Source: Tupaia tana
Taxonomy: Eukaryota > Chordata > Mammalia > Scandentia > Tupaiidae
DNA length: 64,000 nt
NCBI GenBank assembly: GCA_026018925.1
Contig: JAKSZU010000131.1
Coordinates: 124,001 to 188,000, forward strand
Direction of reading: 5' to 3'
Of the stretch, positions 47,171-58,534 are shown in pieces (the stretch's first letter is position 1; every line of letters begins with the position of its first letter). The notes under the pieces were generated by a model. It saw only the letters and a program-made list of their open reading frames with translations, searched no databases and had not been told where the DNA came from. The translations under genes were made by a program, and so were the position numbers.

Positions 47171-48434
47171 ATGAGGAGTCTGCTCAGAGAAGGGCTCAAC
47201 TCTCCTGCCTGGGAGGAAGAAGCAGAAGGGATTATTAACAAAACAATAGGAGGAGCTGGGAGCCAGAGAAATACTTTCCCTTTAAAAATGTCGTAAAAAG
47301 GAAAAATTACCAAAAAAAAAAAATGAGGAGACAGGAGCATAGAGAGACAGAGACCTCAGAGACACAGAGACAGAGATAGAAGGCCAGTGGGGCTCCCTAC
47401 CACACTAGCTCTGCTTGCTGGAGGCTGAATTATTAGTAGAAAATCTTCATTTCTGCTGTTCCCTGAAAAATCTAGTTCCAAGTAGCCATGAGGAGGCTGC
47501 TCAGAGAAGGGCTTAACTCTCCTGACTGGGAGAAAGAAGCAGAAGGGATTATTAAGAAAACAATAGGAGGAGCTGGGAGCCAGAGAAAAACTTTGCCTTT
47601 AAAAAAGTCGTAAAAAGGAATAATTACCAAAAAAAAATGAGGAGACAGGAGCAGAGAGAGACAGAGACCTCAGAAACACAGAGACAAAGATAGAAGGCCA
47701 GAGGGGCTCCCTACCACACTAGCTCTGCTTGCTGGAGCCTGAATTATGAGTAGAAAATCTTCATTTCTACTGTTCCCTGAAAAATCTAGTTCCCAGTAGC
47801 CATGAGGAGTCTGCTCAGAGAAGGGCTCAACTCTCCTGCCTGGGAGGAAGAAGCAGAAGGGATTATTAACAAAACAATAGGAGGAGCTGGGAGCCAGAGA
47901 AAACCTTTGCCTTTAAAAAAATCGTAAAAAGGAAAAATTACCAACAACAAAAAAATGAGGAGACAGGAGCAGAGAGAGACAGAGACCTCAGAGACACAGA
48001 GACAGAGATAGAAGACCAGAGGGGCTCCCTACCACACTACCTCTGCTTGCTGGAGGCTGAATTATGAGTAGAAAATCTTCATTTCTCCTGTTCCCTGAAA
48101 AATCTAGTTCCCAGTAGCCATGAGGAGTCTGCTCAGAGAAGGGCTCAACTCTCCTGCCTGGGAGGAAGAAGCAGAAGGGATTATTAACAAAACAATAGGA
48201 GGAGCTGGGAGCCAGAGAAAAACTTTCCCTTTAAAAAAATCGTAAAAAGGAAAAATTACCAAAAAAAAAATGAGGAGACAGGAGCAGAGAGAGACAGAGA
48301 ACTCAGAGACACAGAGACAGAGATAGAAGGCCAGAAGGGCTCCCTACCACACTAGCTCTGCTTGCTGGAGGCTGAATAATGAGTAGATAATCTTCATTTC
48401 TCCTATTCCCTGAAAAATCTAGTTCCCAGTAGCC
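47171..48434 (+). repeat. Four transitional monomers after the duplicated block
   Basis: Monomers at 47171, 47488 and 47802 match 40115, 40432 and 40746 at a constant +7,056 bp (AATGTCG with GCATAGAG; CCAAGTAGCC with GGAGGCTGC; CTACTGTTCC). The first is a hybrid whose left part follows 43960. The third switches within the hinge to the CAACAACAAAAAAATG type seen at 43467. The fourth (48120) is a common type with AACTTTCCC and AGAGAACTCAG. Confidence 0.82.
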
Positions 48435-48761
48435 ATGAGGAGTCTGCTCAGAGAAGGGCTCAACTCTCCTGCCTGGGCGGAAGAAGCAGAAGGGATTATT
48501 AACAAAACAATAGGAGGAGCTGGGAGCCAGAGAAAAACTTTGCCTTTAAAAAAGTCGTAAAAAGGAAAAATTACCAAAAAAAAAAAATGAGGAGACAGGA
48601 GCAGAGAGAGACAGAGACCTCAGAATCACAGAGACAGAGATAGAAGGCTAGAGGGGCTCCCTGCCACACTAGCTCTGCTTGCTGGAGGCAGAATTATGAG
48701 TAGAAAATCTTCATTTCTCCTGTTCCCTGAAAAATCTAGTTCCCAGTAGCCATGAGGAGTC
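48435..48761 (+). repeat. Hybrid junction monomer that starts the second super-repeat copy
   Basis: The left part (plain CTAGTTCCCAG, GGGCGGAAG, GGAGGAGC, ACTTTGCC) lacks the marks of HOR type 9 (TTCACAG, GGATGAGC, AAAATTTG). The right part has TCAGAATCACAG, GAAGGCTAG and CCCTGCC, which are diagnostic of type 9 (2740, 12199, 21664). The breakpoint lies between about 48545 and 48622, in the hinge or GA tract. From here the array follows 21.66 kb onward at +26,956. Confidence 0.87.
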
Positions 48762-51700
48762 TGCTCAGAGAAGGGCTCAACTCTCCTGCCTGGGAGGAAG
48801 AAGCAGAAGGGATTATTAACAAAACAATAGGAGGAGATGGGAGCCAGAGAAAAATTTGCCTTTAAAAAAATCGTATAAAGGAAAAATTACCAAAAAAATA
48901 TGAGGAGACAGGAGCAGAGAGAGACAGAGACCTCAGAGACACAGAGACAGATATAGAAGGCCAGAGGGGCTCCCTACCACACTAGCTCTGCTTTCTGGAG
49001 GCTGAATTATGAGTAGAAAATCTTCATTTCTCCTGTTCCCTGAAAAATCTAGTTCCCAGTAGCCATGAGGAGTCTGCTCAGAAAAGGGTCAACTATCCTG
49101 CCAGGGAGGAAGAAGCAGAAGGGATTATTAACAAAACAATAGGAGGAGCTGGGAGCCAGAGAAAAACTTTGCCTTTAAAAAAATCGTAAAAAGGAAAAAT
49201 TACCAAAAAAAAATTGAGGAGACAGGAGCAGAGAGAGTCAGAGACCTCAGAGACACAGAGGCAGAGATAGAAGACCAGAGGGGCTCCCTACCACACTAGC
49301 TCTGCTTGCTGGAGGCTGAATTATGAGTAGAGAATCTTCATTTCTCCTGTTCCATGAAAAATCTTGTTCACATTAACCATGAGGAGTCTGCTCAGAGAAG
49401 GGCTCAACTCTCCTGCCTGGGAGGAAGAAGCAGAAGGGATTAATAACAAAACAATAGGAGGAGCTGGGAGCCAGAGAAAACCTTTGCCTTTAAAAAAGTC
49501 GTAAAAAGGAAAAATTACGAAAAAAAAATGAGGAGACAGGAGCAGAGAGAGACAGAGACGTCAGAGACACAGAGACAGAGATAGAATGCCAGAGGGGCTC
49601 CCTACCACACTAGCTCTGCTTGCTGGAGGCTGAATTATGAGTAGAAAATCTTCATTTCTCCTGTTCCCTGAAAAATCTAGTTCCCAGTAGCCATGAGGAG
49701 TCTGCTCAGAGAAGGGCTCAACTCTCCTGCCTGGGAGGAAGAAGCAGAAGGGATTATTAACAAAACAATAGGAGGAGCTGGGAGCCAGAGAAAAACTTTG
49801 CCTTTAAAAAAGTCGTAAAAAGGAAAAATTACCAAAAAAAAAATGAGGAGACAGGAGCAGAGAGAGACAGAGACCTCAGAGACACAGAGACAGAGATAGA
49901 AGGCAAGAGGGGCTCCCTACCACACTAGCTCTGCTTGCTGGAGGCTGAATTATGAGTAGAAAATCTTCATTTCTCCTGTTCTCTGAAAAATCTAGTTCTC
50001 AGTAGCCATGAGGAGTCTGCTCAGAGAAGGGCTCAACTTTCCTACCTGGGAGGAAGAAGCAGAAGGGATTATTAACAAAACAATAGGAGGAGCTGGGTGC
50101 CAGAGAAAAACTTTGCCTTTAAAAAAATCGTAAAAAGGAAAAATTACCAAAAATAAAAATGAGGAGACGGGAGCAGAGAGAGACAGAGACCTCAGAGACA
50201 CACAGAGAGAGATAGAATGCCAGAGGGGCTCCCTACCACACTAGCTCTGCTTGCTGGAGGCTGAATTATGAGTAGAAAATCTTCATTTCTCCTGTTCCCT
50301 GAAAAATCTTGTTCCCAGTAGCCATGAGGAGTCTGCTCAGAGAAGGGCTCAACTCTCCTGCCTGGGAGGAAGAAGGAAAAGGGATTATTAACAAAACAAT
50401 AGGAGGAGCTGGGAGCCAGAGAAAAACTTTGCCTTTAAAAAAGTCGTAAAAAGGAAAAATTACCAAGAAAAAAATGAGGAGACAGGAGCAGAGAGAGACA
50501 GAGACCTCAGAGACACAGAGACAGAGATAGAAGGCCAGAGGGTCTCCCTACCACATTAGCTCTGCTTGCTGGAGGCTGAATTATGAGTAGAAATCTTCAT
50601 TTCTCCTGTTCCCTGAAAAATCTAGTTCCCAGTAGCCATGAGGAGTCTGCTCAGAGAAGGGCTCAACTCTCCTGCCTGGGAGGAAGAAGCAGAAGGGATT
50701 ATTAACAAAACAATAGGAGGAGCTGGGAGCCAGAGAAAAACTTTGCCTTTAAAAAATCGTAAAAAGGAAAAATTATCAAATAAAATAAAATGACGAGACA
50801 GGAGCAGAGTGAGACAGAGACCTCAGAGACACAGAAACAGAGATAGAAAGCCAGAGGGGCTCCCTACCACACTAGCTCTGCTTGCTGGAGGCTGAATTAT
50901 GAGTAGAAAATCTTCATTTCTCCTGTTCCCTGAAAAATCTAGTTCCCAGTAGCCATGAAGAGTCTGCTCAGAGAAGGGCTCAACTCTCCTGCCTGGGAGG
51001 AAGAAGCAGAAGGGATTATTAACAAAACAATAGGAGGAGCTGGGAGCCAGAGAACAACTTTGCCTTTAAAAAAATCGTATAAAGGAAAAATTACCAAAAA
51101 AAAAATGAGGAGACAGGAGCAGAGAGAAACAGAGACCTCAGAGACACAGAGACAGAGATAGAAGGCCAGAGGGGCTCCCTACCACACTAGCTCTGCTTGC
51201 TGGAGGCTGAATTATCAGTAGAAAATCTTCATTTCTCCTGTTCCCTGAAAAATCTAGTTCCCAGTAGCCATGAGGAGTCTGCTCAGAGAAGGGCTCAACT
51301 CTCCTGCCTGGGAGGAAGAAGCAGAAGGGATTATTAACAAAACAATAGGAGGAGCTGGGAGCCAGAGAAAAACTTTGCCTTTAAAAAAGTCGTAAAAAGG
51401 AAAAATTACCAAAAAAAAAAATGAGGAGACAGGAGCAGAGAGAGACAGAGACCTCAGAGACAGAGAGACAGAGATAGAAGGCCAGAGGGGCTCCCTACCA
51501 CAGTAGTTCTGCTTGCTGGAGGCTGAATTATGAGTAGAAAATCTTCATTTCTCCTGTTCCCTGAAAAATCTAGTTCCCAGTAGCCATGAGGAGTCTGCTC
51601 AGAGAAGGGTTCAACTCTCCTGCCTGGGAGGAAGAAGCAGAAGGGATTATTAACAAAACAGTAGGAGGAGCTGGGAGCCATAGAAAAACTTTACCTTTAA

Positions 51701-52212
51701 AAAAATCGTAAAATAAAAAATTACCAAAAAAAAAATGAGGAGACAGAAGCAGAGAGGGACAGAGACATCAGAGACACAGAGACAGAGATAGAAGGCCAGA
51801 GGGGCTCCCTACCACACTAGCTCTGCTTGCTGGAGGCTGAATTATGAGTAGAAAATCTTCATTTCTCCTGTTCCCTGAAAAATCTAGTTCCCAGTAGCCA
51901 TGAGGAGTCTGCTCAGAGAAGGGCTCAACTCTCCTGCCTGGGAGGAAGAAGCAGAAGGGATTATTAACAAAACAATAGGAGGAGCTGGGAGCCAGAGAAA
52001 AACTGCCTTTAAAAAAGTCGTAAAATGGAAAAATTACCAAAAAAAAAATGAGGAGACAGGAGCAAAGAGTGACAGAGACCTCAGAGACACAGAGACAGAG
52101 ATAGAAGGCCAGAGGGGCTCCCTACCACACTAGCTCTGCTTGCTGGAGGCTGAATTATGAGTAGAAAATCTTCATTTCTCCTGTTCCCTGAAAAATCTAG
52201 TTCCCAGTAGCC

Positions 52213-52526
52213 ATGAGGTGTCTACTCAGAGAAGGGCTCAACTCTCCTGCATGGGAGGAAGAAGCAGAAGGGATTATTAACAAAACAATAGGAGGAGCTG
52301 GGAGCCAGAGAAAAACTTTGCCTTTAAAAAAGTCGTAAAAAGGAAAAATTACCAAAAAAAAAAGAGGAGACAGGAGCAGAGAGAGACAGAGACCTCAGAG
52401 ACACAGAAACAGAGATAGAAAGCCAGAGGGGCTCCCTACCACACTAGCTCTGCTTGCTGGAGGCTGAATTATGAGTAGAAAATCTTCATTTCTCCTGTTC
52501 CCTGAAAAATCTAGTTCCCAGTAGCC
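52213..52526 (+). repeat. Monomer at the minus-two junction
   Basis: It has ATGAGGTGTCTAC and GCATGGG, but GGGAGCCAGAG in place of the GGGAGAAAGAG that normally goes with them. It keeps AAAAGAGGAGAC and CACAGAAACAG. The next monomer (52527) is the CAGAGAGACAG type, whereas in copies A-C two monomers (plain type, then AGATCTCAG type) stand between. Confidence 0.82.
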
Positions 52527-53474
52527 ATGAGGAGTCTGCTCAGAGAAGGGCTCAACTCTCCTGCCTGGGAGGAAGAAGCAGAAGGGATTATTAACAAAAC
52601 AATAGGAGGAGCTGGGAGCCAGAGAAAAACTTTGCCTTTAAAAAAGTCGTAAAAAGGAAAAATTACCAAAAAAAAAAATGAGGAGACAGGAGCAGAGAGA
52701 GACAGAGACCTCAGAGACAGAGAGACAGAGATAGAAGGCCAGAGGGGCTCCCTACCACAGTATCTCTGCTTGCTGGAGGCTGAATTATCAGTAGAAAATC
52801 TTCATTTCTCCTGTTCCCTGAAAAATCTAGTTCCCAGTAGCCATGAGGAGTCTGCTCAGAGAAGGGCTCAACTCTCCTGCCTGGGAGGAAGAAGCAGAAG
52901 GGATTATTAACAAAACAGTAGGAGGAGCTGGGAGCCACAGAAAAACTTTGCCTTTAAAAAAATCGTAAAAAGGAAAAAATTACCAAAAAAAATGAGGAGA
53001 CAGAAGCAGAGAGGGACAGAGACCTCAGAGACACAGAAACAGAGATAGAAGGCCAGAGGGGCTCCCTACCACACTAGCTCGGCTTGCTGGAGGCTGAATT
53101 ATGAGTAGAAAATCTTCATTTCTCCTGTTCCCTGAAAAATCTAGTTCACAGTAGCCATGAGGAGTCTGCTCAGAGAAGGGCTCAACTCTCCTGCCTGGGA
53201 GGAAGAAGCAGAAGGGATTATTAACAAAACAATAGGATGAGCTGGGAGCCAGAGAAAAAATTTGCCTTTAAAAAAGTCGTAAAAAGGAAAAATTACCAAA
53301 AAAAAAAAAATGAGGAGACAGGAGCAGAGAGAGACAGAGACCTCAGAGACACAGAGACAGAGATAGAAGTCCAGAGGGGCTCCCTGCCACACTAGCTCTG
53401 CTTGCTGGAGGCAGAATTATGAGTAGAAAATCTTCATTTCTCCTGTTCCCTGAAAAATCTAGTTCCCAGTAGCC

Positions 53475-53795
53475 ATGAGGAGTCTGCTCAGAGAAGGGCT
53501 CAACTCTCCTGCCTGGGAGGAAGAAGCAGAAGGGATTATTAACAAAACAATAGGAGGAGCTGGGAGCCAGAGAAAAACTTTGCCTTTAAAAAAATCGTAA
53601 GAAGGAAAAATTACCAAAAAAAAAAATAAAATGAGGAGACAGGAGCAGAGAGAGACAGAGACCTCAGAGACACAGAGACAGAGATAGAAGGCCAGAGGAG
53701 ATCCCTACCACACTAGCTCTGCTTGCTGGAGGCTGAATTATGAGTAGAAAATCTTCATTTCTCCTGTTCCCTGAAAAATCTTGTTCCCAGTAGCC
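53475..53795 (+). repeat. Monomer replacing two at the minus-one junction
   Basis: It is a GTAAGAAGG / ATAAAATGAGG / GAGGAGATCCC monomer where copies A-C carry GCAAGAGG and GTTCTCAG types. The same GTAAGAAGG type follows again at 54112, on the other side of the CTTGTTCCC/GGAAAAGGG monomer (53796). This looks like a copy-choice or conversion event that inserted a neighbour's sequence while losing two monomers. Confidence 0.78.
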
Positions 53796-56700
53796 ATGAG
53801 GAGTCTGCTCAGAGAAGGGCTCAACTCTCCTGCCTGGGAGGAAGAAGGAAAAGGGATTATTAACAAAACAATAGGAGGAGCTGGGAGCCAGAGAAAAACT
53901 TTGCCTTTAAAAAAGTCGTAAAAAGGAAAAATTACCAAAAAAAAAAATGAGGAGACAGGAGCAGAGAGAGACAGAGACCTCAGAGACACAGAGACAGAGA
54001 TAGAAGGCCAGAGGGTCTCCCTACCACATTAGCTCTGCTTGCTGGAGGCTGAATTATGAGTAGAAAATCTTCATTTCTCCTGTTCCCTGAAAAATCTAGT
54101 TCCCAGTAGCCATGAGGAGTCTGCTCAGAGAAGGGCTCAACTCTCCTGCCTGGGAGGAAGAAGCAGAAGGGATTATTAACAAAACAATAGGAGGAGCAGG
54201 GAGCCAGAGAAAAACTTTGCCTTTAAAAAAATCGTAAGAAGGAAAAATTACCAAAAAAAAAAAATAAAATGAGGAGACAGGAGCAGAGAGAGACAGAGAC
54301 CTCAGAGACACAGAGACAGAGATAGAAGGCCAGAGGAGATCCCTACCACACTAGCTCTGCTTGCTGGAGGCTGAATTATGAGTAGAAAATCTTCATTTCT
54401 CCTGTTCCCTGAAAAATCTAGTTCCCAGTAGCCATGAGGAGTCTGCTCAGAGAAGGGCTCAACTCTCCTGCCTGGGAGGAAGAAGCAGAAGGGATTATTA
54501 ACAAAACAATAGGAGGAGCTGGGAGCCAGAGAAAAACTTTGCCTTTAAAAAATCGTAAAAAGGAAAAATTATCAAATAAAATAAAATGACGAGACAGGAG
54601 CAGAGTGAGACAGAGACCTCAGAGACACAGAAACAGAGATAGAAAGCCAGAGGGGCTCCCTACCACACTAGCTCTGCTTGCTGGAGGCTGAATTATGAGT
54701 AGAAAATCTTCATTTCTCCTGTTCCCTGAAAAATCTAGTTCCCAGTAGCCATGAAGAGTCTGCTCAGAGAAGGGCTCAACTCTCCTGCCTGGGAGGAAGA
54801 AGCAGAAGGGATTATTAACAAAACAATAGGAGGAGCTGGGAGCCAGAGAACAAATTTGCCTTTAAAAAAATCGTATAAAGGAAAAATTACCAAAAAAAAA
54901 AAATGAGGAGACAGGAGCAGAGAGAAACAGAGACCTCAGAGACACAGAGACAGAGATAGAAGGCCAGAGGGGCTCCCTACCACACTAGCTCTGCTTGCTG
55001 GAGGCTGAATTATCAGTAGAAAATCTTCATTTCTCCTGTTCCCTGAAAAATTTAGTTCCCAGTAGCCATGAGGAGTCTGCTCAGAGAAGGGCTCAACTCT
55101 CCTGCCTGGGAGGAAGAAGCAGAATGGATTATTAACAAAACAATAGGAGGAGCTGGGAGCCAGAGAAAAACTTTGCCTTTAAAAAAGTCGTAAAAAGGAA
55201 AAATTACCAAAAATAAAAATGAGGAGACAGGAGCAGAGAGAGACAGAGACCTCAGAGACAGAGAGACAGAGATAGAAGGCCAGAGGGGCTCCCTACCACA
55301 GTAGCTCTGCTTGCTGGAGGCTGAATTATGAGTAGAAAATCTTCATTTCTCCTGTTCCCTGAAAAATCTAGTTCCCAGTAGCCATGAGGAGTCTGCTCAG
55401 AGAAGGGCTCAACTCTCCTGCCTGGGAGGAAGAAGCAGAAGGGATTATTAACAAAACAGTATTAGGAGCTGGGAGCCACAGAAAAACTTTGCCTTTAAAA
55501 AAATCGTAAAATAAAAAATTACCAAAAAAAAAATGAGGAGACAGAAGCAGAGAGGACAGAGACATCAGAGACACAGAGACAGAGATAGAAGGCCAGAGGG
55601 GCTCCCTACCACACTAGCTCTGCTTGCTGGAGGCTGAATTATGAGTAGAAAATCTTCATTTCTCCTGTTCCCTGAAAAATCTAGTTCCCAGTAGCCATGA
55701 GGAGTCTGCTCAGAGAAGGGCTCAACTCTCCTGCCTGGGAGGAAGAAGCAGAAGGGATTATTAACAAAACAATAGGAGGAGCTGGGAGCCAGAGAAAAAC
55801 TTTGTCTTTAAAAAAGTCGTAAAAAGGAAAAATTACCAAAAATAAAAAAAATGAGGAGACAGGAGCAGAGAGAGACAGAGACCTCAGAAACACAGAGACA
55901 GTGATAGAAGGCCAGAGGGGCTCCCTACCACACTAGCTCTGCTTGCTGGAGGCAGAATTATGAGTAGAAAATCTTCATTTCTCCTGTTCCCTGAAAAATC
56001 TAGTTCCCAGTAGCCATGAGGAGTCTGCTCAGAGAAGGGCTCAACTCTCCTGCCTGGGAGGAAGAAGCAGAAGGGATTATTAACAAAACAATAGGAGGAG
56101 ATGGGTGCCAGAGAAAAATTTGCCTTTAAAAAAATCGTATAAAGGAAAAATTACCAAAAAAAAATGAGGAGACAGGAGCAGAGAGAGACAGAGACCTCAG
56201 AGACACAGAGACAGATATAGAAGGCCAGAGGGGCTCCATACCACAGTAGCTCTGCTTGCTGGAGCCTGAATTATGAGTAGAAAATCTTCATTTCTCCTGT
56301 TCCCTGAAAAATCTAGTTCCCAGTAGCCATGAGGAGTCTGCTCAGAAAAGGGCTCAACTATCCTGCCAGGGAGGAAGAAGCAGAAGGGATTATTAACAAA
56401 ACAATAGGAGGAGCTGGGAGCCAGAGAAAAACTTTGCCTTTACAAAAATCGTAAAAAGGAAAAATTACCAAAAAAAAAAATTGAGGAGACAGGAGCAGAG
56501 AGAATCAGAGACCTCAGAGACACAGAGACAGATATAGAAGGCCAGAGGGGCTCCCTACCACACTAGCTCTGCTTGCTGGAGGCTGAATTATGAGTAGAGA
56601 ATCTTCATTTCTCCTGTTCCATGAAAAATCTTGTTCACAGTAGCCATGAGGAGTCTGCTCAGAGAAGGGCTCAACTCTCCTGCCTGGGAGGAAGAAGCAG

Positions 56701-58220
56701 AAGGGATTAATAACAAAACAATAGGAGGAGCTGGGAGCCAGAGAAAACCTTTGCCTTTAAAAAAGTCGTAAAAAGGAAAAATTACCAAAAAAAAAATGAG
56801 GAGACAGGAGCAGAGAGAGACAGAGACCTCAGAGACACAGAGACAGAGATAGAAGGCCAGAGGGGCTCCCTACCACACTAGCTCTGCTTGCTGGAGGCTG
56901 AATTATGAGTAGAAAATCTTCATTTCTCCTGTTCCCTGAAAAATCTAGTTCCCAGTAGCCATGAGGAGTCTGCTCAGAGAAGGGCTCAACTCTCCTGCCT
57001 GGGAGGAAGAAGCAGAAGGGATTATTAACAAAACAATAGGAGGAGCTGGGAGCCAGAGAAAAACTTTGCCTTTAAAAAAATCGTAAAAAGGAAAAATTAC
57101 CAAAAAAAATGAGGAGACAGGAGCAGAGAGATACAGAGACCTCAGAGACACAGAGACAGAGATAGAAGACCAGAGGGGCTCCCTACCACACTAGCTCTGC
57201 TTGCTGGAGGCTGAATTATGAGTAGAAAATCTTCATTTCTCCTGTTCCCTGAAATATCTAGTTCTCAGTAGCCATGAGTAGTCTGCTCAGAGAAGGGCTC
57301 AACTCTCCTGCCTGGGAGGAAGAAGCAGAAGGGATTATTAACAAAACAATAGGAGGAGCTGCGTGCCAGAGAAAAACTTTGCCTTTAAAAAAATCGTAAA
57401 AAGGATAAATTACCAAAAAAAAAAAATGAGGAGACGGGAGCAGAGAGAGACAGAGAACTCAGAGACACAGAGAGAGAGATAGAAGGCCAGAGGGGCTCCC
57501 TACCACACTAGCTCTGCTTGCTGGAGGCTGAATTATGAGTAGAAAATCTTCATTTCTCCTGTTCCCTGAAAAATCTTGTTCCCAATAGCCATGAGGAGTG
57601 TGCTCAGAGAAGGGCTCAACTCTCCTGCCTGGGAGGAAGAAGGAAAAGGGATTATTAACAAAACAATAGGAGGAGCTGGGAGCCAGAGAAAAACTTTGCC
57701 TTTAAAAAAGTCGTAAAAAGGAAAAATTACCAAAAAAAAAATGAGGAGACAGGAGCAGAGAGAAACAGAGACCTCAGAGACACAGAGACAGAGATAGAAG
57801 GCCAGAGGGTCTCCCTACCACACTAGCTCTGCTTGCTGGAGGCTGAATTATGAGTAGAAAATCTTCATTTCTCCTGTTCCCTGAAAAATCTAGTTCCCAG
57901 TAGCCATGAGGAGTCTGCTCAGAGAAGGGCTCAACTCTCCTGCCTGGGAGGAAGAAGCAGAAGGGATTATTAACAAAATAATAGGAGGAGCTGGGAGCTA
58001 GAGAAAAACTTTGCCTTTAAAAAAGTCGTAAAAAGGAAAAATTACGAAAAAAAAAATGAGGAGACAGGAGCAGAGAGAGACAGAGACCTCAGAGACAGAG
58101 AGACAGAGATAGAAGGCTAGAGGGGCTCCCTACCACAGTAGCTCTGCTTGCTGGAGGCTGAATTATCAGTAGAAAATCTTCATTTCTCCTGTTCCCTGAA
58201 AAATCTAGTTCCCAGTAGCC

Positions 58221-58534
58221 ATGAGGAGTCTGCTCAGAGAAGGGCTCAACTCTCCTGCCTGGGAGGAAGAAGCAGAAGGGATTATTAACAAAACAGTAGG
58301 AGGAGCTGGGAGCCACAGAAAAACTTTGCCTTTAAAAAAATCGTAAAAAGGAAAAATTACCAAAAAAAAATGAGGAGACAGAAGCAGAGAGGGACAGAGA
58401 CCTCAGAGACACAGAGACAGAGATAGAAGGCCAGAGGGTCTCCCTACCACATTAGCTCTGCTTGCTGGAGGCTGAATTATGAGTAGAAAATCTTCATTTC
58501 TCCTGTTCCCTGAAAAATCTAGTTCCCAGTAGCC
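58221..58534 (+). repeat. Monomer at the minus-five junction
   Basis: Its left half matches 32206 (ACAGTAGG, GAGCCACAG, GACAGAAGCAGAGAGGG) and its right end matches the end of the monomer at 33791 (GAGGGTCTCCC, CACATTAG). Joining these two removes the five monomers 32520-34105. The switch lies in or just after the GA tract, between about 58380 and 58438. Confidence 0.86.
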
